The translations under genes were made by a program, and so were the position numbers. 64,000 bases of DNA from Hydnum rufescens UP504 (taxonomy: Eukaryota; Basidiomycota; Agaricomycetes; Cantharellales; Hydnaceae): positions 62,001 to 126,000 of the forward strand of contig MU128973.1 of assembly GCA_014904985.1 (NCBI GenBank), in the 5' to 3' direction. Shown here piece after piece: positions 42,610 through 56,349 of this stretch. Under the pieces are notes generated by a model. The model did not search any database and had not been told where the DNA came from. It saw only the letters and a list, made by a program, of their open reading frames with translations. Within the stretch, counting starts at the first letter, position 1; every line of letters starts with the position of its first letter.

Positions 42610-45390
42610 ACAGCTACAATCCTTGTAGTGTAAGCAGGATTGTTAAAAACCAATCCAACTACAGTCCACGAGGTTGAGCTGGTGATGAAGGAGGGAATCA
42701 CAGAACTAATCCAGATGTTCAGGTCTGAGGGGGGAAGGTCTTTTGAACAGGGGGAATTGCAGTGAGCCAACAATGCCCAAGCACTTAAGTGAGAATGTGT
42801 GTTTCTGTCAGATTACCACACCCTAGAAATCCCTTCTTGAGACCTTAGTCAAAGTGTAGTTAGAATTCACCTTTTGTAGTGAGAAATCACCCAGGGACCA
42901 GCAGCTGTTCAAGGAGCTTCAAACTGGAGGGAGGGGGAGAACTACTGAATTTGTGTGCTAGTTGCACCTAATATACAATCCAGACTTCAACTCAATAGAA
43001 AGTGAAAGCGTCGGACTTAAGGGAAACATAGAGAAAAAGAAATGAAGTTAAAATGTTCAAAACTGATGGAGATATTCCAATTTCAAGATAAAAGGGGAGA
43101 TTGACACATTACATGCTATTTCTCCTTCAATTCTGGACAAGTTCCCTTAAAGAAAAGTGGAATAGGTCTCCCTGAAGGTCTTCTCTATCTGACATAAGAG
43201 GGCCAGAAGTAATTCACTATTTTGGATGGTGGAGCAAAGGGGGAGTCATAGGGAGGGAGTTGTCTTGTGAAAACTGGATTTCATGTCCGCTCATTTTTCC
43301 CTTGGTACCATTTGATGCAAATTTTTGACAGCTTTCAGGGCATGGTACTCACAAACAAATCCAATAATAATTGGCTTCGAAAATCGAGAAATACTCCTTC
43401 AGAGCATGAATCTCAGAAAGATAATGGTACAGGGACTGCATTTTTGATCCATTGTTGGAGGGATAAATCCCTACACCATAGAATCCTCATCCGAGGCCTA
43501 TTTCCCTTGCAAATGAATCAATTATATGTCACTGTGCTCATTTAAATTTATTGTCATTTGTTTATTCAAGAAATCCATTGGATTCCTACCCCTTTCCAAC
43601 TCATAATATCACCTCATTCCTTTGCCATGTCCACCAGTCAATTCATTGACTATCTGTTGGACTTCAACAGTCCTCATCAAAAAGGGCAGTTTATGCCCTA
43701 CATCAAGTCCATTTTCTTTGGACAAGGCAATTCAACTTGCCATTCTTCCTCAAGACTGTATGGCTTGTCTGTTCTTCCAAGCCATCCTACTGCCTTAAGG
43801 GTGACAAATTGTGATTATGTAATGGTGTGGGCTGGGCCTAGTTCTGATTCTGGACTCACAGATCTGTCACATGATCCAGATAGGGGTTGCACTACTCTAA
43901 AGGAGTATTTTTCGAATTTCTCTGTCAGTTCTGATAGGATCGACTTGAAACGACCACACCCAGAAATATACGAATTGTACCTATCGAACGGTACCAAACA
44001 CGAAATGAATGGATCAAAAACCTGGTCCCTGTAACAATATCTTGCCATGATTCATACTCTGAAGGAGTATTTCTTGATTTTCGACACCAATTCTTATCAG
44101 ATTCATTCACAAGTACCACACCCTAAAAGCTGTTGAAAATACTCATCGAACAGTACCAAGGGAAAAATGAGCAGACACGAACTCCATTTTTCACAAGACA
44201 ACTCCCTCCCCATGACTCCCCCTTTGCTCCACCATCCAAAATAGCGAATTACTTCTGTCCCTCTTATGTCCAATGGAGAAGACCCTAAGGGAAACCTATT
44301 CCACTATTTCTTAAGGGAACTTGACCAGATTTGAAAGAGGAATAGCATGTAATGTGTCAATCTCCCCTTTTATCTTGAAATTGGAATATCTCCATCAGTT
44401 TTGAACATTTTAACTTCATTTCTTTTTCTCTATGTGTCCCTTAAGTCCGACGTTTTCACTTTCTATTGAGTTGAAGTCTGGATTGTATATTAGGTGCAGC
44501 TAGCACACAAATTTAGTAGTTCTCCCCCTCCCTCCAGTTTGAAGCTTCTTGAACAGCTGCTGGTCCCTGGGTGATTTCTCACTACAAAAAGCGAATTCTA
44601 ACTACACTTTGACTAAGGTCTCAAGAAGGGATTTTTAGGGTGTGGTAATTTGACTGAAACACACATTCTCACTTAATTGCTTGGGCTTTGTTGGCTCACT
44701 GCAATTTCCCCTGTCCAAAAGACTTTCCCCCACTTGGAACTGAACATCCAGATTAGTTCTGTGATTCCCTCCTTTGTCCCTGGCTCAACCTTGTGGACAG
44801 TAGTTGGATTGGTTTATAACAATCCTGCTTACACTGTTCATCATGTGTTTGGTACTGTTCAATAGGTACAATTCATATATTTCTGGGAGATGTCATTCTG
44901 AGTCGATCTGATCAAAAATGACAGAGAAATTCAAAAAATACTCCTTTAGAGTAGTGTAGCCCCTTTCTGGATCATGTGACAGATCCATGAGTCCAGAATC
45001 AGAACTAGGCCCAGTCTGTGTCATTACGTAATCACAATCCATCACCCTTAAGGCAGTAGGATGACTTGAAGGGACAGACAAGTCAAACAGTCTTGAAGAA
45101 TGATGGCAAGTTGAATTGCCTTGTCACAAGAAAATGGACTTGATGTAGGGCATAAACTGCCCTTTTTGATGAGGACTGTTGAAGTCTGATGGACAGTCAA
45201 TAAATTGACTGGTGTTCATGGTAAAGGAATGAGGTGATATTGTGAATTGATGAGGGGTAGGAAACCAATAGATTCTTGAATAAACAAAAGACGATTGAAT
45301 TAAATGAGTGGGGTGACAAGTAATTGATTCATTTGTAGGGAAAATAGGCCTCAGATGAGGATTTTATGGTCTAGGGATTTATCCCTCCAA
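42610..45390. repeat. Interleaved inverted repeats A-B-A'-B'
   Basis: Segment A (about 42,615-43,455) is inverted at A' (about 43,990-44,838). Segment B (about 43,440-43,925) is inverted at B' (about 44,898-45,390). So the order is A, B, A' (inverted), B' (inverted), each pair roughly 85-90% similar by eye. Segment B has an open frame 43,558-44,034 (158 codons: STSQFIDYLLDFNSPHQKG ... TTLKEYFSNFSVSSDRI) whose B' copy is broken. I do not recognise the family. Flanking tails share TAAGCAGGATTGTTA-type ends. Confidence 0.7.
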
Positions 45391-47056
45391 CAGCAGCTAT
45401 GCTAATTACATCAGTGACTAAACTAGGAAAGAGGTTAAGGACAAGAGCATGCACTATAATATTGGATCACTATATTACACAGGGAGACAGGAACACTACT
45501 TCACTGTAGGTTAATCTCCAGGTATCACAGAGCTTAATTGGGGCCCATAGCCTGTTGGTGAAAGAAAAACTTAATAGGAGATTAGGAATTCCCAAGCTAT
45601 ATACATGATGTGGATTATGTAATAAAACAAGATTGATCCAATCCTTTAATACCAACAATGACAGACTCAAAGCTGCCACCATAGGCTCACAGCAGCCAGC
45701 TAAGCAAGAGTACAAGTCATGTATGGACAAAGCACCCACCTAAGGCAAGAGTACAAGCTATGCATGCATGAGTGACAGCCCTTTCTCATAGTAATAGGAA
45801 GGGTAGTGCATGGGTCCTGATAGCCCTCTAAAGTCAAGTCTAGATGAGAGATGATCTCCTGACATTGAGCAGGATTTCATAGCTGGGGAGGCAAATACAA
45901 GCACTTGGCAGTGGTGGGATGAAATCTAGCACCATCCTGAATGAATCAGATTTGTAGATGCAAGGGACCATCTTTAACTAGAGGTGAGCAAGTGTGTGGG
46001 CTTGCAGACTTCATCAACTTCATTAGTAGACATTCAAATGAAGCAGGTGACAAATTGGACAATGAAGGGGATGAAGGGGTACCATAACCTTCAATTATGA
46101 TAGGTGGACACCCCAATTCATCATTTCCAGACAGAGGTCTGTCAGAGGGTTGGAGTAGTGCACCATGATGGCAGGTAGGTCACCTTGTTGGCTAGAGGGA
46201 ACCAATGTAATGTATGCACCCAAATTTGAGTGCAGGAGTCAAGGGTCAAAGAGTTATGAGGTGAAACCTACTGAGGAATGACCACAAGCAATGTGATTGG
46301 CACTTTCCATTCACACCATTCTCATATTCATGTAGGGCACTTGCTGTTCCATGTTTTAGAGACAGAAAGGAGGTGGGAAGGAGAAGGTGGAGGTGATGGT
46401 TTAAGGGTTAACAGACACAGGAAGTGATGTGTCTCTAGCAAGCATGTAGACACTACAGCACAAGTTTACTTACAGTCATCTGAAGGTATGGCCCACAAGT
46501 GGAGGAGTCAATGCAGGATAGAGAGGAGCACAGAGATTGTGGCTGGGTTGTAACATTCATGTGAATGGTTACTAGAGACAAGACATGACCTTGAGCTAGC
46601 AGCAAGTAGAGCATAGAAGAAGATGTATTCTCTTGGCTACTGCTGGAGTCACACAAGCATGTGGACTACTTACATAAGCTAGTACTATAATACCAGAATA
46701 ATAAAGGCTACTGTTACACTGGTAGTGGCCCAATTTGTGGCACTTGAATGTCAGAAAAATCTGTATTATGTAATGCAGCATTTTTCTCAATGTAACAACT
46801 TGGCCTTCATTATTATAGAAATGATGGTAATAATGGGCAAAAATGGCTGAAAATGCACAATAACTTGATACAAAAACACACCATGAAGTGAGCTGGAATG
46901 ATCCAAGGCAGGAAGCAATGGGTAAAATGGGCTAAATAGCTATGAACCACAAGATCCTGCAGGATTCTGGACACAGCAAAACACCTCATTATTCATCATC
47001 ATGCATTATCATGAGAATTAACACACAAAGCCATTTTAGCACCAAATTATGGTATA
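45391..47056. other. Degenerate retroelement debris
   Basis: Contains the second members of the direct repeats described at 40,864-42,112 and, on the minus strand near 46,740, a possible zinc-knuckle remnant KCHKLGHYQCN. No intact gene is seen. Confidence 0.45.
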
Positions 47057-47729
47057 TTACATAATACAGATTTTTCCAACAAAGCATGTGATGGCCTTTG
47101 GGTCACATTTGAGTCTGGAGGGAATGCAGCCCTGGTTTGCAGATTTGAGATGGGTTTCACTGGTGATTTTGATAAGATGGACTTCTCCATTTAGAAGGAG
47201 GGATGTTACAGATTTAAGGGAGAAGGCAGGCCTGGAATGAATGCTGGGGGATGCCTCAACGGTTGCAACAATTGCAGTTACAGTTGAGTCATAATCAGAT
47301 GGGAGGGAGGCAAAGAGGGAGATGATAACAGAATTCTTTGGAGATGGGTATGCCCATAGACACAAGGTGATCAGCAATCTCCTCCATATTATTGAGGTGG
47401 GTCTGTAGTGAGTACTCTGCCAGGGTGAACTTCGTAGTGAAGAATTTCCAAAAGAGGAAAATATGGCATGCCCAGCTGGCACCCTCATGCAGGAGCTGCA
47501 ATTTGCCAATGTGTAGCATGATCTCAGCAGCAGCAAGGCAGTTTTGCTTCTCCCAGTTCTTCACAGCACAAGAAGTGTTGGGTCCATCAGGCCAGGTGCT
47601 CTCACCAGAGACAACATCCCACAGGTCCTTCCAGACAAGCTGCATCTCCATGCAGTACTTCCACTGGAAATAATTGCAGTCATTCATGTGCTCAAATTTT
47701 GTGGATTCAGATGATGGTTGTGAGTCCAT
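47057..47729 (-). pseudogene. Ty1/copia-type Gag fragment
   Basis: The minus-strand frame 47,729-47,295 starts MDSQPSSESTKF and shows the copia Gag pattern: NYFQWKYCMEMQLVWKDLWD near the start, then EKQNCLAAAEIMLHIG and the LNNMEEIADHLVSMG helix. A frameshift near 47,300 moves it into 47,536-47,057 (SLFASLPSDYDSTVTAIVA, SLLLNGE), and a weak zinc-knuckle start (ITCFVGKICIM) follows. No protease, integrase or RT is found nearby, so this is a truncated remnant. Confidence 0.8.
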
Positions 47730-48699
47730 TTCAGGGGTACAGTTATGCAGTTCAATGGTTACAGTTATGACAGTTGTGGGTTCAGTTACATGTTCAGTTT
47801 AGTTATAGGTTCAGGTTCAGGTTCAGGTTACACTTTTGGATACAGTGTGACTTCAGGACTTCAACCAGCAGGGCTCAGGGCCAAAGCAGGCTCATAATCT
47901 GTTGGGATCAGAAGCTAGTGTTGTAGTTCTATGGGAACTACTGGTATATACAGAAGCAGATGTAATGGGGGAAATGGTGGGGATTGTCTACCTCAACAAT
48001 AAGGATGGAGTCCAGTGTCATTGGAGTACATCATGGCTGATATATGTATTACACACGATGCCTACAATGCTGTATATTGATCAATGATCCTTGCAAGTTT
48101 CCATGCAATATTGTATGAACCATATTTTTGGAAATCTCCATGATCCTTGATCTGAGCCTGGATAGAGCTAGCAGTATGCTCTGTCTCATGGGCATCAGGT
48201 GAATAGGCATGCCTGCCCTCCCGAATCCAAAGGATGACCACTAGTTTAACAAGCCAAGATCAGCAACCTCCTGTGCACTCAGAATCAGTCTCAACACTGA
48301 CAACAAACAAACACCAGATAGCAAACATCTGGTTTGGATGGGATGGACTGGTGATGCTGGAATGAATGCTCAGACTTCCAGGAGGTGGCAAATTAATGAA
48401 AACCTGAACTGACCAAAAGTTTAAGGAAAGGCACACAGGCCTTGATCCCCTGCATGTTGGAGCAGCTAGTAACATCAAGATGAGGAAAGGATAGAGTCTG
48501 AGGGGCAGATTGACAACATTCACCAGATAGAATGAAGGCACAGGTGAGCAATGAATGAGATTGCAAGTGTACTGAATCATTTGGCTTCAGCACATTAAAT
48601 GTGGCTTACATTGTCCTGTTTAAATTGAAAATCCAATTGTGAGTGCAGTTGGAAAATAGAATATGATTCCATTATATAGATCTAGGAACCCACAAGCTA
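47730..48699. other. Intergenic, no gene recognised
   Basis: Contains short GGTTCAGGTTCAGGTTCAGG iterations (about 47,808-47,830) and otherwise unique sequence. It may include the decayed LTR of the copia fragment, but no paired copy was found. Confidence 0.4.
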
Positions 48700-51600
48700 C
48701 ATTGTATATGGTACCAAAATGTGTATGAGCCAAGGACCATGCACTGAAGAGTAAGAGATGGGGACAACTCACAGCCTATGGGGTAGATGCCACAAAGTAA
48801 GAGATCAGCCAGAGATGATGACTCAAAGCATGGGAGGTGTGGACTGACCTCCTATGGAGACAAAACCACCAAGTGGTACATCAGCAAGCAATGATGCATT
48901 GAATTCTAAGACATCTGAACTTACAGACTGCATTGCCAATGCCACCAAAGGAGGAATCAGCAAGGGATGATACATTGAATTCTAAGGCATCTGGACTTAC
49001 TTCCTACATGGTCAATGCCATCAAAAGATGGAGTAGTGAGAATGATGGATCAAATTGTAAGAGATCTGGACCTACAAGCTACATTGTTAAGGCCACCAAA
49101 AGATGAATCAGCAAGGGACAATGCATTGAATTCTAAGACATCCACACTTACATGCCTATGTGGTCAATCCCACCAAAAGATGAATCATCAAGGGACAATA
49201 CATTCAATTCTAAGATATCCACACTTACATCCTATGTGTCAATACCACCAAAAGATGAATCAGCAAGGGACAATGCATTGAATTCTAAGACATCCACACT
49301 TACAGCTATGTGGTCAATCCCACCAAAAGATGAATCAGCAAGGGACAATGCATTCAATTCTAAGACATCCACACTTACATGCTATGTGATCAATCCCACC
49401 AAAAGATGAATCAGCAAGGGACAATGCATTGAATTCTGAAGACATCCACACTTACAAGCTATGTGGTCAATCCCACCAAAAGATGAATCAGCAAGGGACA
49501 ATCATTCAATTCTAAGACATCCACACTTACAAGCTATGTGTTCAATCCCACAAAAGATGAATCAGCAAGGGACAATGCATTGAATTCCAAACATCCACAC
49601 TTACATCTATGTGGTCAATCCCAAAAACATGAATCAGCAAGGGACAATGCATTGAATTCTAAGACATCCACACTTACACCCATGTGGTCAACCCACCAAA
49701 AATGAATCAGCAAAGGACAATGCATTCAATTCTAAGACATCCAACATTACATCTATGTGGTCAATCCCAAAAAGATGAATCAGCAAGGGACAATGCATTG
49801 AATTCTAAGACATCACACTTACAACTATGTGGTCAATCCCACCAAAGATGAATCATGCAAGGGACATACTTCAATTCTAAGACATCCACACTTACAAGCT
49901 ATGTGGTCAATCCCCCCAAAAGATGAATCAGCAAGGGACAATGCTTGAATTCTAAGACATCACACTTACACTATGTGGTCAATCCCACCAAAAAGATGAA
50001 TCAGCAAGGGACAATGCATTGAATTCTAAGACATCCACACTTACAGCCTATGTGGTCAATCCCACCAAAAGATGAATCAGCAAGGGACAATGCATTGAAT
50101 TCTAAGACATCCACACTTACAAGCTATGTGGTCAATCCCACCAAAAGATGAATCAGCAAGGGACAATCCATTGAATTCTAAGACATCCACACTTACAAGC
50201 TATGTTGTCAATCCCACCAAAAGATGAATCAGCAAGGGACAATGCATTGAATTCTAAGACATCCACACTTACATGCTATGTGGTCAATCCACCAAAAGAT
50301 GAATCAGCAAGGGACAATGCATTGAATTCTAAGACATCCACACTTACAGACTATGTGGTCAATCCCACCAAAAGATGAATCAGCAAGGGACAATGCATTG
50401 AATTCTAAGACATCCACACTTACAACTATGTGGTCAATCCACCAAAAGATGAATCAGCAAGGGACAATGCATTGAATTCTAAGACATCCACACTTACAAC
50501 TATGTGGTCAATCCCACCAAAAGATGAATCAGCAAGGGACAATGCATTGAATTTTAAGACATCCACACTCACCTAGGTGTCAATCCCACCAAAAGATGAA
50601 TCAGCAAGGGACAATGCATTGAATTCTAAGACATCCACACTTACACCTATGTTGGTCAATCCCACCAAAAGATGAATCAGCAAGGGACAATCATTGAATT
50701 CTAAGACATCCACACTTACACGCTATGTGGTCAATCCCACCAAAAGATGAATCAGCAAGGGACAATGCATTGAATTCTAAGACATTCACACTTACATGCT
50801 ATGTGGTCAATCCCATCAAAAGATGAATCAGCAAGGGACAATGCATTGAATTCTAAGACATCCACATTACAACTATGTTGGTCAATCCCACCAAAAAGAT
50901 GAATCAGCAAGGGACAATGCATTGAATTCTAAGACATCCACACTTACACTATGTGGTCAATCCCACCAAAAGATGAATCAGCAAGGACAATGCATTGAAT
51001 TCTAAGACATCCACACTTACAAGCTATGTGGTCAATCCCACCAAAAGATGAATCAGCAAGGGACAATGCATTGAATTCTAAGACATCCACACTTACACAC
51101 TATGTGGTCAATCCCACCAAAAGATGAATCAGCAAGGGACAATGCATTGAATTCTAAGACATCCACACTTACAAGCTATGTGGTCAATCCCACCAAAAGA
51201 TGAATCAGCAAGGGACAATGCATTGAATTCTAAGACATCCACACTTACAAGCTATGTGGTCAATCCCACCAAAAGATGAATCAGCAAGGGACAATGCATT
51301 GAATTCTAAGACATCCACACTTACACCTATGTGGTCAATCCCACCAAAAGATGAATCAGCAAGGGACAATGCATTGAATTCTAAGACATCCACACTTACA
51401 AGCTATGTGGTCAATCCCACCAAAAGATGAATCAGCAAGGGACAATGCATTGAATTCTAAGACATCCACACTTACACCTATGTGGTCAATCCCACCAAAA
51501 GATGAATCAGCAAGGGACAATGCATTGAATTCTAAGACATCCACACTTACAGCTATGTGGTCAATCCCACCAAAAGATGAATCAGCAAGGGACAATGCAT

Positions 51601-54600
51601 TGAATTCTAAGACATCCACACTTACAGCTATGTGGTCAATCCACCAAAAGATGAATCAGCAAGGGACAATGCATTGAATTCTAAGACATCCACACTTACA
51701 GCTATGTGGTCAATCCCACCAAAAGATGAATCAGCAAGGGACAATGCATTGAATTCTAAGACATCCACACTTACAAGCTATGTGGTCAATCCCACCAAAA
51801 GATGAATCAGCAAGGGACAATGCATTGAATTCTAAGACATCCACACTTACAGCTATGTGGTCAATCCCACCAAAAGATGAATCAGCAAGGGACAATGCAT
51901 TGAATTCTAAGACATCCACACTTACAAGCTATGTTGTCAATCCACCAAAAGATGAATCAGCAAGGACAATGCATTGAATTCTAAGACATCCACACTTACA
52001 TGCTATGTGTCAATCCCACCAAAAGATGAATCAGCAAGGGACAATGCATTGAATTCTAAGACATCCACACTTACACCTATGTGTCAATCCCACCAAAAGA
52101 TGAATCAGCAAGGGACAATGCATTGAATTCTAAGACATCCACACTTACAAGCTATGTTGTCAATCCCATCAAAAGCATGAATCAGCAAGGGACAATGCAT
52201 TGAATTCTAAGACATCCACACTTACAGGCTATGTTGTCAATCCCACCAAAACATGAATCAGCAAGGGACAATGCATTGAATTCTAGGACATCCAGACTTA
52301 CACCCTATGTTGTGAATGCCAACCCACATATGTGTCAACTGGTAACAATTCTTCACATGGTGGGTGATATGGACTTACATCCTACAGTGTTCAGGTGACC
52401 AACCAATCTATCAGCCAGGCACCTGATATCAAATTCTAACAGATCCCATCTTACCTGCTATGTTATCAACACCACCAAAAGAGAAATCAGCCAGCAGTGT
52501 TGTATTCAAACATCCACACCTACCCTCTTAGTTGCAGATGCCACCCAACATGAATCAACCAGAAACCATTCATAACTTAGTATGATATCTTGACTTACAT
52601 ACTATGGTGACAACACCACACAAAGATACATCAACCAAGGACCCAATAAATGGTGGGAGAGGCAAACTCACTGCCTTACATTCCCCATACCCCCAAACAA
52701 TGTAGTCAGTGAGCTCACATTTAATTTCCAGAGATTTCAACATACCTCCTACATTTTTGATACCACCAGACAATGTATCAGCCAACACCCATGTATCACA
52801 AGGCAGGGGATGCAACTCACTTCCTACATTGTCAATCCCACCAAATGATGAATCAGCCAGCAATCCTGCATCAAATGGTGAGAAGTCATTGGCCCACCAG
52901 CTACATTGTTGATACCATTGGTGGGGTCAGCCTGTCACCACACACTGAATCTAAAGAGCCAGGCTTACTTGCTAGGTTGCCAATCATCCAGATATGTATC
53001 AGCCAGTGATTGTATCAAGGTGGCAGGGATTAAATCTTACATCCTACATTATCAATGTCACCACAGACTATTAACCAGTGACCCCACATTGAATCAGAAG
53101 AGATCCACACTTACATGCTACATTGTCATGGAACCAAACAATGTATCAGCAAGTGACCATGCATTAAATTGTGAAACATCCAGCCTTACTTCCTGCATTG
53201 TACATGTCAGACAAAGAAATATCAGTCCACACCTGGGCCATGCATCAGAAGAGAACCAGACTTACAGTCTGTATTGTCAATTCCACCCAAAGATATATTA
53301 GCCATCAACCATAGATTGTATACTAAGAAATTCACACTTACATTCTATGTTGTCAGGGCCACCAAAGGACATATCAGCCCCACATGCACCCATGGAAGGT
53401 GGGAGACATGCACTTACTTTCTATTTTATCAATCCCACCCAATGATGTATCAGCTGGTACTGACACATCAAACTGGGAGGTATCTGGACTCACATACTAT
53501 ATTAATGATGACATTGAAATAAGTGTATCAGCTAAATAGTGGGGGATACTCACATCCTGCATTGTGAATACCATGCATTGACATATCAGCCTGTGACCCT
53601 GCATGAAATTGTAAGAGAAGCAGCCCACCAGCTATGTCATGGTGAATGCCACCAGAAGAATGGATCAACCAGCAATCACATACAAAATTGAAAGGGCACC
53701 CACATTCTTGATTGCCAATGTCATCAGTGATAAGTCAGCAAGTGATGGTGCATCAAGGTGAAGGAGACCCAGACTTACATCCTACATTATCAGTGTTACC
53801 AAACATTGTATCACCCAGTTGCCACACATCAAATTGGAAAATATCAAAACTTACAGACTGCAGTGTCAATGGCACCAAACAATGTTAAATACCAAAAAAG
53901 GTCCACACATCAAATTGTGAGAGAACTGGACTTACTGCCTACATTGTCCATGACAGAGAAAGACATCAGCCCACACCACATCAAATTGCAAGAGAGCCAG
54001 ACTGACTTTCTACATTGTTCATCATCCAATGATAGATCAGTTAGTGGCCCTGTGCTAACTTATAGTAATGCCCCACTTACATACTGTATCATCCATGTCA
54101 CCCAATGATCCATCAACCAGCAACCACCCATGAATACTGGGAAATATGAACATACCTCCTATTTTATTTCCCACCCAATCATCTATCAGCCAAGGACCTT
54201 GTATTGAATCCACACTCACATACTATATTGTTAATGTCAACAAAATATTTGCCAATCAGCAACCATGCATTGAATCCCAAGACATCTGGACATACATACT
54301 ATAGTGTTAATGCCACCAAAAAGGAATCAGTTAGTCATCATACATCAAACAGTGGTGGAAGCCAACCCACTTTCTATGTGTTCATGCCACCAAAAGTTCT
54401 CTCAACTAGTGACCACATATCAAACTGTGAGAGATGCAGTCTTACCTCCTACATTGTAAAGATCACCAAGGGATATATTAGCTGGTGGCAACAGTGCAGA
54501 TCCAAAGGTGGGAGATGCATACTCACACACTATGTGTTCCATGCCACCCAAAGTTGTACAAACAGCAATCTCACATCAAATTCTGACATGCAAACTCACC

Positions 54601-54900
54601 CCCTGCATTGCAGATTCCACCAGAAGTTGTATAAGGGAACAACCATGCATTAAATGGTGGGAGATCCACACTCACATACTGTGTTCCCAATGGCATCGAG
54701 AAATGTATCAGCCAGCTGCCATGTATCAAATTGTCAGAGATCAGAGATTCAGACTGACCAACTACATTGTCAATGCCACAAAGAGATATGTAAGTCAGTG
54801 ATCATGCAACAAATGTTAGTGCCTGCAGCCATACCTCCTACATTGTCAATACCATCCAATGAACCAATAATGTCACAACCAGTTATTGCAGGCACGGCAT
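48700..54900 (-). repeat. Minisatellite of about 75 bp with splice-site motifs in each unit
   Basis: The core, about 49,100-52,330, holds roughly 40 nearly identical copies with a period of 75-76 bp (measured at 51,181, 51,257, 51,332 and 51,408). Flanks (48,700-49,100 and 52,330-54,900) are strongly diverged copies. On the minus strand each unit reads GTAAGTGTGGATGTC ... CTTGCTGATTCATC ... GGTGGGATTGACCACATAG, followed by two or three bases and the next GTAAGT. Diverged copies keep donor-like GTAAGT/GTGAGT, a CTGAT-like branch and TAG or CAG. The 25-residue translation (SLADSSFGGIDHI) is open in some units but frame-shifted in many by one-base length changes, part of which may be sequencing error. 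The array borders the gene-rich segment. Confidence 0.88.
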
Positions 54901-54987
54901 ATGATACAATCAGTGCACTCTCCACAAGTGACAGAGTCACTCACCATGAGAATCCTGAACCCATTATCTGCACGTAACTGGGATTCT

Positions 54988-56349
54988 TCATCTTTCCCCC
55001 AGGTCCTGGGGTTCTGGCCATAATGTTCCCTGAATATAGTCAAATTGTACCATCATTTCATCAATAGAACTCAAGACACTACCTTTGGCTCGGCTACCAA
55101 GGACACTGAGATAAAGATGACTGTTAGTCACTATCAATCTGTGGATATCCATGCTCACCGTTGTAAAACATATATGGTATGAATCCGGCGATTTCTTTTC
55201 CAAACTGTGAGGCCAAGCAACAATCTCTGGGTCCCATCGGGAAGTGCATCCATAGTGGTTTGAAGAAGTTGCTCGCATGATGCTACACTCTGCTCAGTAT
55301 CTTCATGCATGTCTTTAAGCCACAGATTTAAGTGCCAAAATTGCTATTCAGATAGAGTATACATACTTCCAATCCTGATGAAACCAGCAGGTGGGTACCG
55401 CTGGTCCCGAAATTGTGTCTCGAGTCCGTTAACAAATTCAGCCACTTTCTGCTCCACCTCCGGGGTACGATCGAGGAAATCGGATGGGCTGGGATCAGGG
55501 CCGACAACCTCATTAAATACTTTCATCTCTCTTCCATCCAACTTGGTGAAAATCCCAATAACAGGTACTGAGGGATACACGGACCAGTGTGTAGCAAGAT
55601 AGGGTCGAATGCTGGAACTCCTGGGACGTACCTGATGCTGTAGGTTCGGAGAAAAAGCCCGACTGCAGGAATCCAAAGGGCCTGTCATTATCTGTTGGAA
55701 TACAGAGCCTGTAATACTTGATGAGTCGAAGTATGAGGACGTGTGAACGTGCACGCGTGAACGCACCAAATCGCATGCAGTTGCTGTGAAGGCGGAACTA
55801 ACGAGCGCTTTCGAATAAATTGCCAGACGGCCTCGACCTCCTTGACCCCTCCCGCCTCGAAACCACCAGAATCGTGGAAAACGAAGTCGGGGTTTGATGC
55901 GTAAGTGATTTCATCGTCGATGTTGTGGATCCCTCGCTAGATCGTGTGAAAGCATCGAGTAACCGTAGTGTGCCTTTCATAGGATGGCTCTTACTTGATC
56001 GTATCCCCTGGGGACCTCCTTGATCTGAGAGATAAAGGGATAAATTAGACCAGCATTTCTATTGAGTTGGAACATGTGCAGCAATTACACGTTTTCCGTT
56101 CCGGGTCACTATAGCCGCACCGGCGGAGCTGCCTGTTAGTCTTTCGAGTAGAGTGGTCTTTCCTGCGTTCGCCGGCCCAAGTATGAGGACCCTGAAGCGC
56201 TTGTTTCTGCTGTCTTTGTCGGGGACCTCTTTGTCGGGGACCTCTTCGTCGGGGACCTCTTCGTCGGGGTCGTCGGGGACTTCATTGTCGAGGACTTTCT
56301 TGGTGAGTTTGTCGGGGAGCTTAACATGCTTGTGGATGGATTTCCACAT
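54988..56349 (-). CDS. G-domain GTPase (AIG1/TrmE-like fungal family), seven exons
   Basis: Predicted exons (minus): 56,349-56,089, 56,024-55,995, 55,936-55,803, 55,708-55,632, 55,567-55,367, 55,312-55,159 and 55,105-54,988. All junctions are GT-AG and in phase, giving 324 residues. G1/P-loop is GPANAGKTTLLERLTG (about residues 58-73), G3-like is FVFHDSGGFEAGG and G4 is IGIFTKLDG. Before the P-loop is a repeat of EVPDE/EVPDK pentapeptides. Such proteins are common and lineage-expanded in Agaricomycetes; their cellular role is mostly unknown, and the family binds GTP. No membrane anchor is visible. A decayed relative lies divergently at 57,050-58,346. Exon limits are my prediction; the start could also be further upstream. 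Confidence 0.8.

Noticed and set aside
43558..44034. Possible Argonaute PAZ-like remnant (TTLKEYFSNFSV)
   Set aside because: The resemblance is a few residues only and I could not align the rest; too weak to call.
49015..51977. Repeat proteins encoded by the minisatellite (25-residue units)
   Set aside because: Only short runs are open; units differ in length by one base, so no long frame exists, and splice-like motifs explain the conserved parts better.
55328..55513. Separate small genes on either strand within the GTPase locus
   Set aside because: They are out-of-frame shadows of the seven-exon gene.
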